Source: Hesseltinella vesiculosa (Eukaryota > Mucoromycota > Mucoromycetes > Mucorales > Cunninghamellaceae). Taken from it: a stretch of 64,000 bases of DNA. Under the pieces are notes generated by a model, which did not search any database, had not been told where the DNA came from, and saw only the letters and a program-made list of their open reading frames with translations. The stretch is taken from assembly GCA_002104935.1 (NCBI GenBank), contig MCGT01000018.1, positions 310,001 through 374,000 of the forward strand, in the 5' to 3' direction. The position numbers and the translations under genes were made by a program. Shown piece after piece: positions 45,209 through 54,930 of the stretch. Position 1 is the stretch's first letter, and each line of letters begins with the position of its first letter.

Positions 45209-46531
45209 TTACATTTCTTTCGATCGTCGTAGTGCCTTTTCTCGGCAATCGAAACTAGACAAGATGGAAGCGTCGCTCAAGATTTGGTCCCTTTCAAAGA
45301 TTTTGGTTTCGTTTAGATAGGGTAGTTGGTCTACCACCAGTCTCAAAAGTGACTGGTGGTTGCTATATATCAAGGTTTAATTATGTCAGGAGAAGATATA
45401 CAGTGACCCGTCTATTTTGTCTTCTCAATTTCCCTGAAGTTACCTGACAAATGAGTACAGATCATTGGGATCTGTACTCAAGCCTGCAAAATCAATGCAG
45501 ACCAGACACACCTTGGTTTCCGAAGATAAAAAGCGGATCAAATCTATAAAATAAACTTAGCTACCACCACTTCATTTGAAGCCATAGGTACCTTGTGTGT
45601 TACCATCAACACCTTTCAAGTCAACGTTTCCAGTCTTCACATCCCTTGATCCAAGTGGGGATGATGCTTTACAGCATGACGATACAAAACACTTGTTCAC
45701 AAGAGATCGCATTTTCAAATGCTTCACCATGCTTTCCAAATTTTTTTCCCGGTGACTTTCGTTGCCAGGTGATTTGCGAGCATACCCGACAATACAATAC
45801 CCATCATCTTTGAGCATCCTTATGTGTTGTTGATACGTCGGCAAACGATTCAAAATGTCTTTAACCGTATTATCTACAGTATAAGTGAACCGAGCAAGAG
45901 GCAATGAGCATATCCTTGAACCATATGACATTTTCAACTTACCAAGATATTGAATTTTCAACACAAAAACTTCTCGAAGTCGAGAATTAACACCATAACG
46001 TCGTTTTCTTGATAATGTTGCATTCATGAATTGAATTTTGTTGGTCTTGCACCAGCTAGTGAAACTAAGAAGAGACTTGTCATCAAACTTGTTGGTGTAT
46101 TTAAGGATTGTTGTATAAACATCTTTTGAAGAAATTGTTTTTTTTTCGTAGCAATCATTAGCCTCCAAGAACTGATCAGTTGCGAAGGCGATATTCAGGA
46201 ATTGGATAATTTGTGAATCAGAATCTACCGGTGGCAAATACAGCGAAGAGTTAAATGACGCCGCTTCTAGATCATATGAATGCTTACACAGTTTTTCTGT
46301 GGGCTCGCTTTCTTCAAGTGTTTGGTCTTCATCAAGATACAATTTATATGTGAAAGGATCGAAATATATTCTTGACTTTGTGACGAGTATTGGCCTTTCA
46401 GGTGAAGTCTCGAAGCAGATTTCAAGATCGTCATTGTACGAGTCCAAGCGTTCTTCCAGGCCTTTTGCAATTTCTTCTGAAAAAGGTTTGCCATAAAAAA
46501 CGCATAATGCTTTCTTCCGTGTGATGGTCAT
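45209..46531 (-). CDS. Y-x-R-x-S (serine-recombinase-like) family protein, intact copy
   Basis: Four exons join in phase: 46531-45943, 45873-45592, 45543-45444 and 45362-45209, giving 374 residues without stops. Layout: N-terminal domain MTITRKKALCVFYGKPFSEE with LEICFETSPERPILV (1-60); middle with TTILKYTNKFDDKSLLSFTS and MNATLSRKRRYGVNSRLREV (about 130-195); YCIVGYARKSPGNESHREKN with Y-x-R-x-S (about 220-240); LVNKCFVSSCCKASSPLGSR; LKGVDGNTQ; CLVCIDFAGLSTDPNDLYSF; and ending LRLVVDQLPYLNETKIF with FDCREKALRRSKEM. The YARKS pattern is that of IS607/resolvase nucleophile motifs, but the rest of the fold was not verified. I recall the family as common in Mucorales genomes; its role is unknown. 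Confidence 0.75.
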
Positions 46532-46590
46532 ACTGGTTCAGCAGAAAAAAGAGAAGTGGTTCAACGGGAAAAAAAGCGATTCAGCCAAAA
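46532..46590 (-). promoter_or_regulatory. Three degenerate palindrome-type units before the intact family gene
   Basis: Reading toward the ATG on the minus strand: GGCTGAATCGC plus T run, GTTGAACCACTTC plus T run, and GCTGAACCAGT abutting the ATG. The TGAA cores are 20 and 23 bp apart, the same period as the large array (mean 21.5). The units are imperfect, but the layout is the same. Confidence 0.6.
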
Positions 46591-48312
46591 AAAAAATGCA
46601 GGGCGGGGTTTTTATTCGCTGACACTTCGTTGAGCGCTGACCGTGTGCCAATCATCTTTTTCTCACATCTCCTTCAACACTGGCCCCCTTGGTCTCGCTC
46701 CAAGAGCATTTGACAGGATGCAACAGCTGGGTCTAGCGATTACAGCAATGCATGGCGTCCTATTGATTTTTGAAAATAGATTTTTAATAAACTAGTAGGA
46801 GAACCTTAAGATTCCTTGAAGCAACATGCTGATTAAAAAGTAGGCTTAGGGTTTAAATTGTAAGCGCAGGCTCAATGCTATGTTTTCTATGTGATGGAGA
46901 GTAGGAGGTTAGGTGATTGACTTGTCAACGAAGACGCAGTTATGCATAAAGTTGACACCAGCCTTCAGCCAAGGTTGAATAGCATCCTTGCATTTGGCGC
47001 TGGTGTCATTGCGGCTTCGTGGATAGTAATGATAGGTCGTAAGTGAGGATTTTCATGTACTTTTTCATAGATAGTTGCAAGTCACTGGTCGTTGGATGAC
47101 AAAGATAAAAAGAAGTAGATTAGGTGTCCGTTGGAAAAGGCAAGACCCAGAAAAAAAAAAAAACTGCGCGGAAATTGAATATGGCACTCTCTTCGTTCGT
47201 AAAAAAAAAAAAAAAAAAAGCAGAACACTGCACAGCACTTTTGGGTGATCAGATCAATGTGAAATTATGCCAAAGTGCCCAAACCAATGAATGAGGATGA
47301 TCCTGAAAAAATTGCGTTGATGGATGAAAATCGCTCAGCCAACTTTTGATCACGTTCGTTTTGACATCTCCGATCCGCCAGCTAAAAAAATAAAAAAATC
47401 GGCCATTTTCATCAGGGAACCCCCAGGCCATCTGATCAAAAATCACAGCGCAAAATTGATCTAAATAATTTCCCCCTAAATTTTCCATGCTAGTACAAAA
47501 TGGTGAGAAATGACATTTGTTAAAATTACAACTCTCTTAGGCAGCGCAGGGAAGAACGACTAGGCTGGCAAACATGCACTTGAAAGAAAATTTCAGCGGT
47601 TTGTCTGATTGGGTCACCAGTCAAAACTATTTTTTCACATCTCAAAGAAGGTATGACCAACATATTAACCACAGTTGAACGGGTTCCATGACAGACTCTC
47701 CCTCACATGCTCTATTTCATCATTTTACCGCCAAAGAAACATACGACTTCCAAATCTCCTCCCCAACCTTCAGTCTTTATCTAAAAAGGTCATTCGATCA
47801 CAAGATCCTAAGATAGATGGGGCGAAAGTGGTCATGTTCAGCCAATGAGAGCCCAACACCAGTCTCTATGGGCGATAGAAGCCACAGAATGAGGAGCTAG
47901 AATGGCGACACTTTGGCAGGGAGGTAAAGTCCCCAACCGCACCAGGTCCATTCATTTCCGTGGGTAAATTTACATGGTCAACTTTTGGCGCATGGGTTTT
48001 TTTTTTCTGATGCCTTTGTCCTGATTTCTTTAACCGTCAAGGTATCCCTTTATTTTATCAAGCTCCGTCTTTTGAATCTATCTAAAAAGAGAAAAACGCC
48101 TGTGGAAGAAGGATGTATGCAGAGGCGCACCAAAAAATAGAAGTAAGCGTCCAACGTTTCCGGAGAAAGTTTGTCTCACTGCGTGTGACAAACATTGTCT
48201 GATTGGCTGACATTGCTGTTTTATTGATATCGAGACCCCGTTTTATTTTATCTTACCACGGCATTGGGATCGGCGTCTTGTCACTGTGTCCCTTTGGTTC
48301 AAACGCTTTACC
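46591..48312. other. Repeat-island interval without a recognisable gene
   Basis: About 1.7 kb. It contains the fullest copy of the dispersed repeat (47230-47610), A runs at 47151-47163 and 47200-47219, and otherwise AT-rich sequence. The right end is the amine oxidase promoter. Minus-strand frame 47249-47488 lies inside the repeat and is not a gene. Confidence 0.5.
47230..47610 (+). repeat. Dispersed repeat, most complete copy (B)
   Basis: This copy joins the left half seen at 14610-14850 and the right half seen at 15597-15730 and 16290-16400 in one stretch. Blocks: CACTTTTGGGTGATCAGATC, CAGCCAACTTTTGATC, GACATCTCCGATC, TCGGCCATTTTCATCAGGGA, AGTACAAAATGGTGAGAAAT, CAGGGAAGAACGA and GGCTGGCAAACATGCACTTG. 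No terminal repeats were identified. Confidence 0.55.
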
Positions 48313-48320
48313 TATAAAAA
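48313..48320 (+). promoter_or_regulatory. TATA box of the amine oxidase gene
   Basis: TATAAAAA lies 82 bp upstream of the ATG at 48395, followed by a CT/T-rich stretch. It is a plausible core promoter. Confidence 0.5.
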
Positions 48321-48394
48321 CGGGTCCTCACGTTCCCACATGCCGATAATTTTTTCAACCTCTCATTTCCTTTTTTTTTTTTCTTGAAGAAAAC

Positions 48395-49665
48395 ATGGTC
48401 CAGTCTCTTCACCCGTTGACACCTCTCTCTCCTCAAGAAATCAAGCAAGCATCGGCTGTGGTGAGTGATGCTAGGAAAACCGATCCGACGTTTTACAATT
48501 TCGTGGTGGTGACTCTCGTTGACCCTCCCAAGGACAAGGTCCTGGCGCAGATTGGCTGGATTGACGCGGAGCCGTTGGCATTGGAACGCCAGGCATTTGT
48601 CATGTTGAGAGACCGGCCATCAGGCCTGGCTCATGAAATAGTGGTGTCGCTCAAGACAAATCAGATCGTTTCATGGAAAAAAGTCGAGGGCGTGCAGCCG
48701 TCGATCCATGTCAGCGAGGCATTGATTGGTGAAAAAATCATGCGCAAGGATCCTCGCGTCATCGCCGAGGTAGCCAAGCATGGAATCACCGACATGTCCA
48801 AGATCTACATCGACTCTTGGCCCGTTGGGTAAGTCAAAAGTAGAGAGAGACCCGCGAGACAAGCCGTGTTCATCACCTTTAAAAGATATCACAAGACAAT
48901 CAAGGGCCGCCGCTTGATGCAAGGTCTTGTGTACTATCGCAAGCATGAAAATAGCAATCAATACGCACACCCCCTTGATTTCTTCCCTATCTATGGTAAA
49001 AGATGAAAGAAAAAACACTTGTAACCGCTCACTTTTTTTTTTTTTTTGAAAGATCCAAATACGGAAGAAGTGGTGGATATTGATTTTGGTGTGCCGCGCA
49101 ACAGTAAATTTGACCGGGCGCAAGTCCCATTTGAGGAAAATGAATATTTTCCCGAGAACGTTGGGCAGGACAATGTGCGCAAGGATGTGAAGCCTTTAAA
49201 GGTGGAACAACCTGAGGGGGTCAGCTTCACTGTGAAAAACAGCCGCGAGATTGAGTGGCAGAAATGGCGGTTCCACATTGGCTTCAACTACCGCGAAGGT
49301 GTGGTCTTACAGACTGTGAGCTACCAAGATGGTGACCAAGAGCGGCCGATCCTGTATGAACTGGCCGGTGCAGCCGACATGATTGTGCCTTACTGCAATC
49401 CTTACTCGCCATACAATCGTAAGATGGCCCTGGACCATGGTGAAATGCTGCTGGCAACCATGAGCAACAGCCAAAAGTCCGACTGCTCCTGTTTGGGTCA
49501 CATTTACTATATTGACGCTGTAGTGGTGGACGAGCATGGACAGCCAGCCACCATCCCCAACGCCATTTGTATCCATGAAGAAGATGCTGGTCTCCTGCAC
49601 AAGCATACCGATTTCAGAACAAATATTGCCCATGCCTCCCGCTCCCGCCGCTTGGTTATCTCGCA

Positions 49666-49698
<33 letters not shown>

Positions 49699-50642
49699 AG
49701 CAAGCCTGAAACAGTCATTTCACTTTCCATTTTCAAAAGTTTGCAACGGCTGCCAACTATGACTATGGATTCTATTATTATCTATATCAAGATGGATCGA
49801 TCCAATTTGAAGTCAAGGCGACCGGTGAGCTGAATACGCATGTGCTTGCGGAGGACGAAGACCCTCGACCCTACGGCACGATTGTGTCAAAGAATGTGGT
49901 TGGACAGCACCATCAGCACCTGTTCATGGCACGCTGTGATGCCATGATTGATGGCCTGGACAACACAGTCACGCAAGTGGATATCGTGCCTAGCCCGCTG
50001 CCCATGGGTCACCCCGACAACGAGCTGGGCAATGTGTTCTACCCAGAGCACACAGTCTTGGAAGACACTGAGCAGGCCAAGACCAGCGTGGACAGCAGCA
50101 AGGGCCGGTCGTGGCTGATTACCAATGAAAACAAAAAGCACCCGTTCACCCTGGAAAGCGTGGCCTATCGGCTCTCGACCAACACTGCACCAACGATGCT
50201 TGCGCAGCCAGGCTCGGTGGTGGCTACGCGTGGCGCTTTCGCTCGCCATAACCTGTGGGTGACCCCCTACCATCCTGATCAGCGCTTTGCGTCAGGGCTT
50301 TACTGCAACCAAACCGAGGAAGAAACTGGCCTGCCCCTCTACACCAAGGAGAAACTACCCATCCGCAACAAGGACATTGTGCTGTGGCTCTGCTACGGTT
50401 TGAATCATTTCGTGCGCGTGGAAGATTTGTAAGTTCAGGTGCGAACGTGACCTGCATTGGATTGACTCTCTTTTTAAAAAAGCCCCATCATGCCTGTCGA
50501 AACATGCTCGTTTACGCTGAAGCCCTTTGGATTTTTCGACAAGAGTCCTGCTGTGGATGTACCTCGAGCCACCATTCGGTATAACACCTTTGTCAACACT
50601 GACGAAAGCGGCAACTCGATCAAGAACGAGTGTTGTCGCTGA
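48395..50642 (+). CDS. Copper amine oxidase
   Basis: Oxidises primary amines to aldehydes, NH3 and H2O2 using Cu and a topaquinone cofactor. The start at 48395 gives MVQSLHPLTPLSPQEIKQAS (N2 domain). Exons follow with YHKTIKGRRLMQGLVYYRKH, then the catalytic domain: FHIGFNYREGVVLQTVSYQD, YNRKMALDHGEM with the catalytic-base Asp region, CSCLGHIYYIDAVVVDEHG, the topaquinone motif TANYDYG, copper ligands in VGQHHQHLFMARCD, and the third ligand His in WVTPYHPDQRFASG. The final exon is [20 protein letters not shown] to ECCR at 50642. Five introns; one has about 27 A (49670-49696). No SKL-type peroxisomal signal ends the protein. Two more copies of the last exons lie nearby at 42.1 and 54.5 kb. Confidence 0.95.
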
Positions 50643-51508
50643 CACTTTCTCGCGCAAAATAAAAGAAATTTTTTCACTTGATGTTTTCTTTTTATTTTTT
50701 GCTTCCGCGATGCAAAGTATGACGATAATGCCAGTACTTCATCATTAAGCTAATGACTATCCCTCATTTTTGAATAGCATGGAAGGCATAGGTGCCAAGG
50801 ATAGCCTCACCCATAAGAGCGCCAAAATTGTCAGCAGAGCGAGAAAAAAAAAAAAGAAAAAAAAGCAGTGAGCTTAGGGACGCTTTCTGGAGAGGTAAAA
50901 AAAGTGTTGATTAAAATTGAAACAGAGTCTAGATTGCTTGATGATGCAGAAAAACCCAGCATGCTGTGACTCTTTGTGGTCTCGTTGATGCATGAAAATA
51001 GCACCTTTTGCCCCTTTTGTGCCTGAGAGATTCCAATTGAATGTCTCTAGATCTGTACCACGTCATTTAGAAGGTAGGTCATGTTTACCGTGGTCATTGG
51101 AAATCATATGCCTTCTGTGTGCGAAATTTAAGGCGAATCGAAGGAAGTTGGGTTTCTGTTGATTTTTGATCATTTTGCCAGGCGGTCCCCCTTGGATTGG
51201 AAAAAAAAAAGAAAACGATATGGGGTCTTGTTGAGTCAATGAGTCGATGTGGCATTTTCCATTACAGTAAATTATTATGAAAGGTATGTATGCTGAAAAA
51301 ATCAGGCTGATCGGTAGTGGCCACCCAGCCAACTTGTGTTCGTTTACGTTTTGAGGCCTCCATTTTGCCAGCCAACAAACGGCGAAAAAAGCGAAAAAAA
51401 AATCCGCAGCGACCATTTGATCTCCGCCGGTTGAGCCTGCAGCAGTTGCAAAAACGGGCTGCGTTTTCTTTTCTCATTTTTTTTTTTTTTCGTTCAGTGT
51501 TTGGCAAA
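50643..51508. repeat. Amine oxidase 3' flank and shared repeat block
   Basis: 50643-50760 is the 3' flank that is also duplicated at 42380-42475. 51110-51350 is the counterpart of the block at 42480-42720. Between them (50760-51110) is AT-rich sequence with no gene. 51350-51508 leads to the C2H2-finger gene and includes a long T run. Confidence 0.7.
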
Positions 51509-53210
51509 ATGACCAGTTTTACATGCACTCACTGCGAAAAACTCTTTCCAACCAGATATGGACGTGATAAACACACTATGGAAGAGCATGTGTCTAGTAT
51601 TCTCGTTGGTAAGTGTCAGTCATTACAACTTATTTTTTTATGTCAACTGACGATCGATACAACATAGGCAAGACGATTGTTACGCGTGCAGACAATGGCT
51701 TTCTTTGCCCTGGCTGTGTTTTAGTGTAGAAGAATGCGAAGGAATTTTCGAGACATATTTCGAAGCGCCACAAACTTACATGTCAGCTTGTTCCTGATCC
51801 AAAGCTGTCGCATTCCATCGTTCTAGAATCACCTGTCCCAAGCACCAGCTCCTCGTCTGGTAGTACCGCCACAGACAACGATACACCCACCAATAATGAT
51901 AACCCCACCAACACCATTACATCTAGCTCCGTTTATTCTTTGGAATTTCCACCACCAGCCGCTGAAGACCGCCTCATTTTCATGGGAATCGACATCTCCG
52001 AGTGCTTCCACAACTTTCAGCTTGCGGTCAAGGGCATGCTAGACTATGGCCCAAAGAAATTGACGTTAGAGGAACATACCCAGAATATCTTGGCATTGTC
52101 GAGCATCCTGCTCCTGAAACCCGGTCGTACACATCCAGATCTCCATCAGCACATCGACTACGACACATGTGATCAGTTACTGGATCATATTTTAAGAAGC
52201 CATGTCAAAACCCAAGGGCATGTTTTTCCCGATGGCATCAAGAATTCGGTGGAAAAGATTGTGAAGTGTATAGTTGACTCGGAGCCTTTGGTACATGAGA
52301 AAAAAAAAAGACTTATCAGTGAACTCATTGATGACTTTAGAATTTGCCAGCATACACTGGAAATTACACACGTATGTTTGCCTCTCACGAGATCACGACT
52401 CTGCTGGAAGGCGCCACTTTGAGCCCAGCCAACCGGATTTTATTGGCAATCAGAAACATGTAAGTCCCGGGTAGCTGAACTGGAGGAAAAGAAAGAGAGA
52501 CAACTAATTCACATTAAAATGAATAGGGTGGAATGCTTGCCTCGGCACATGGTCGGGGATGGGCCTTTGGAGACAGAGCTGGTGACACGACATCTCCAGT
52601 CAGTACTTTTGCCATTGTTCGAAGACATGGATGCTGGTATTGTGCTTCGTTGGTAATGTGAATCAAATCCGAAATTTGAGACGATTTAATTAATATTCAC
52701 GACAATATCTGGTTTATATAGGACGTCCGTGAGTGATGATGAAAAAATGATCACAACGAGGCCCGACGCGTCAATGAATTTTGTCCGTGGTGCATCGCTT
52801 GGCCACCGTGTGGGATGTGGTGAGGTCAAGCCACAGTACCAGGCTTTGAATCACAATGCGATTGCCAAGGATCTCATCCGTGTTTGTCATATGGCAAAGG
52901 ATGCCTCAGACAAAAACCAAGCTAGGGTAACCTTTGCGTTTCTTGCCGTGGGTAAAGTTGATTTTGTATTCCATGGACATATTAATGACAACGCCCTCAC
53001 ATTCCATTTGTATTGTTTCGCGATATAGGAAACCACGGTACATTTTACATCCTCCAACGTGCTCAAGAACACCTTTACCTAATGTGCGAGATTGAGCATG
53101 TGCAGCTGCCCATGGTCCTGGCCGAAATTCCTATTTTTTTTAAAATAAACGAGGAGGTTCAGAAAATTCACGGATATAGACGTTACACTGAGCCTGGGAT
53201 TGTCCAATAA
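51509..53210 (+). pseudogene. C2H2-finger repetitive family gene, longest copy, one nonsense codon
   Basis: The start at 51509 gives MTSFTCTHCEKLFPTRYGRD then KHTMEEH, a C2H2 finger. After an intron, CPGCVLV-stop-KNAKEFSRHISKRH forms a second finger with exact C-x2-C-x12-H-x4-H spacing if the TAG at 51727-51729 is read as a residue. Then come a Ser/Thr/Asn linker, FMGIDISECFHNFQLAVKGM, KLTLEEHTQNILAL, RICQHTLEITH, EGATLSPANRILLAIRNM, LETELVTRHLQSVLLPLF and VLRW, TRPDASMNFVRGASLGHRVG, CGEVKPQYQALNHNAIAKDL, and ending IHGYRRYTEPGIVQ at 53210. The RPDA...GEVKP core hints at a nuclease-like fold, unproven. I recall the family as expanded in Mucorales. Confidence 0.65.
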
Positions 53211-53371
53211 AATCATTTTTCTGTTTTTGGAATTCTCATCTAACGTCACCCTGACCCGGATACAAAAAAAAAAAATGGGGGGATGGAAAGGAAAAGCTCT
53301 TCTGGAAACAACAAATGGAAGCCGCTTTTTTTTTATTTCTTTTACCTTTTCCTGTTATTTCTTTCTCTTCG

Positions 53372-53800
53372 CTATTTGTTTAATATGACATCACACAACG
53401 TTACGCGCCTGGCTAATGCCTCAATCATGTCTAATGTTTTATTAACGAAGCTCACCAAGGTAAGCTCATTAAGGTAAAAAAAAAACGTATTCCTGTTGCT
53501 ACCCCTCCAGGTTCTAGGTGTATTCGTAGCTCGCCTAGCTCGGTGCACGTCATCCAAGTACCGGTCTAAATCGTTGGCGGCGGCGAGGTCAAAACGCAAA
53601 ACTTGTTCCTCCGGCATCACCTCACGGTATCTTTGAGACAGGGCTGTGATGTAGCTAGCCTCCTCATTAAGTACTTGATCTATCTGTCTTAGTTGTGTTG
53701 ACCGTTCACCAATGCGCGATTCGATATCCTGAAGGGTACGAATTGCCGCCTGGCGATCCTCATCCAAAGCTTGGAGCTGTTCTTGCACATTTTGGCGCAC
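53372..53800 (-). pseudogene. Coiled-coil gene remnant without a start codon
   Basis: Minus-strand frame reading VRQNVQEQLQALDEDRQAAI, RTLQDIESRIGERSTQLRQI, LNEEASYITALSQRYREVMP and DLDRYLDDVHRARRATNTP. This is a convincing long coiled coil with real amino-acid composition. There is no ATG: a TAA lies just upstream, with coding-like DNVHDLAKLR before it. It looks like a decayed gene, family not recognised. The end overlaps the MTSxN fragment on the other strand. Confidence 0.45.
53385..53470 (+). pseudogene. Second copy of the MTSxN gene start
   Basis: MTSHNVTRLANASIMSN matches MTSRNIGRLSNTKI at 41887, and the nucleotides before it (TTTTACCTTTT..) are similar too. It stops after about 30 residues. 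As at 41.7 kb, it follows the 3' end of a C2H2-finger family gene, so the two formed one composite unit. Confidence 0.35.
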
Positions 53801-54168
53801 TGGTTAGCGCAGCTTGGCAAGATCATGAACATTGTCGCAGGTTTTTCACTGGCTGCTCGCCAAGAGCATCACAACTATGCCCACCATCCCCTCACCCTCA
53901 CAGATCCCATGCTACACGAAATCATCGATCCCAAAACTTCTCGCAAACGCAGGTCCATCACAAGTCACTATGGACATTAATTCACCAATCCTTCCTGAGC
54001 TCAGTTTCTTTATACGTCCCCCCACCCTCATTCCCATTACCTCATTCCCATTATGCTCTCTACTTCTATGCATAAAACATTTCGTTTTCATGGTTTATTT
54101 TCACTGATAAGGTGTGTGTCAAATACTGATAGTGTGGGTGTCGTAACATAAACATAGGGCAAGACACT
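53801..54168. repeat. Spacer with repeat shared with 37770-37880
   Basis: 53975-54118 is the counterpart of the 37.8 kb repeat. The remainder has no recognised gene. Confidence 0.45.
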
Positions 54169-54453
54169 TTGCAGACACACTGCAGACATTTGCAGACACT
54201 CTTTGCAGACACAGATCTTTCTTTTTTTTAAAAAAAAAGTCCAGTTGAAAAGATTGATCATCACAGCAAACACTGAAAGCATCTACCATGACCATCAACC
54301 CCTACCCATTGCCATTCTAAAAAAATTTTCCTCCCTCAATGCTATGGACAAGTTTTAACACTTGCCCAAAGATACTACTTTAAATGTCACTACTACATTT
54401 GTGGGTGGAAAGCCCCCAAAAATAGTCTGCAAATGTCTGCAGCGTGTCTGCAG
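54169..54453. mobile_element. MITE-like element with GCAGACA-rich inverted ends
   Basis: The left end TTGCAGACACACTGCAGACA then TTTGCAGAC (54169-54198) is inverted at 54424-54453 (GTCTGCAAATGTCTGCAGCG then TGTCTGCAG). Internal copies of TTTGCAGACAC lie at 54191-54213. About 285 bp, no coding capacity. A target-site duplication was not identified. Confidence 0.5.
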
Positions 54454-54467
54454 CTTGATCATCACCT

Positions 54468-54704
54468 CATTTCGTGCGCGTGGAAGATTTGTAAGTTCAG
54501 GTGCGAACGTGACCTGCATTGGATTGATTCTCTTTTCAAAATAGCCCCATCATGCCTGTCGAAACATGCTCGTTTACGCTGAAGCCCTTTGGATTTTTCA
54601 ACAAGAGTCCCGCCGTGGATGTACCTCGAGCCACCATTCGGTACAACACCTTTGTCAACACTGACGAAAGCGGCAACTCGATCAAGAACGAGTGTTGCCG
54701 CTGA
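54468..54704 (+). pseudogene. Duplicated 3' end of the copper amine oxidase gene (copy 2)
   Basis: From CATTTCGTGCGCGTGGAAGA the sequence matches the last 235 bp of the functional gene, including the intron with donor GTAAGTTCAGG and the final exon to ECCR-stop (54704). Unlike copy 1, similarity stops right after the stop codon. It lacks any start. Confidence 0.85.
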
Positions 54705-54930
54705 AAACTGACAAATAAAAAAAAAATAGGGTAGGGGAAAAGAACTCGGCGCCGGATACCAGCATAGCTGGTCATCCTGGTTGACGATAAATTTTCGAGT
54801 CCTTTTTCACCGGCACCGTCCTGCTGATGCACCTGATCGTGTAACCACGCCGGAACGTTCTCACAGTGACCAAGAAAAACAAAACGACAAAGGGGATGGG
54901 GCCGTTTATTAAATGATAGTGGATAGTCGA
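54705..54930. other. Spacer with unrecognised minus-strand coding-like segment
   Basis: On the minus strand about 54880-54740 reads LGHCENVPAWLHDQVHQQDG then AGEKGLENLSSTRMTSYAG. The composition looks like real protein, but I cannot name it and there is no start codon or clear splice site. It may be an orphan exon captured by a transposon. Confidence 0.3.

Noticed and set aside
37500..54900. Search for a Fanzor/TnpB-type nuclease partnering the Y-x-R-x-S genes
   Set aside because: No RuvC-like or C-x2-C...C-x2-C zinc-ribbon nuclease frame of adequate length was seen in the window.
37500..54900. LTR or non-LTR retrotransposon
   Set aside because: No reverse transcriptase motif (such as YxDD with its context), integrase or long terminal direct repeats could be found in the repeat islands.
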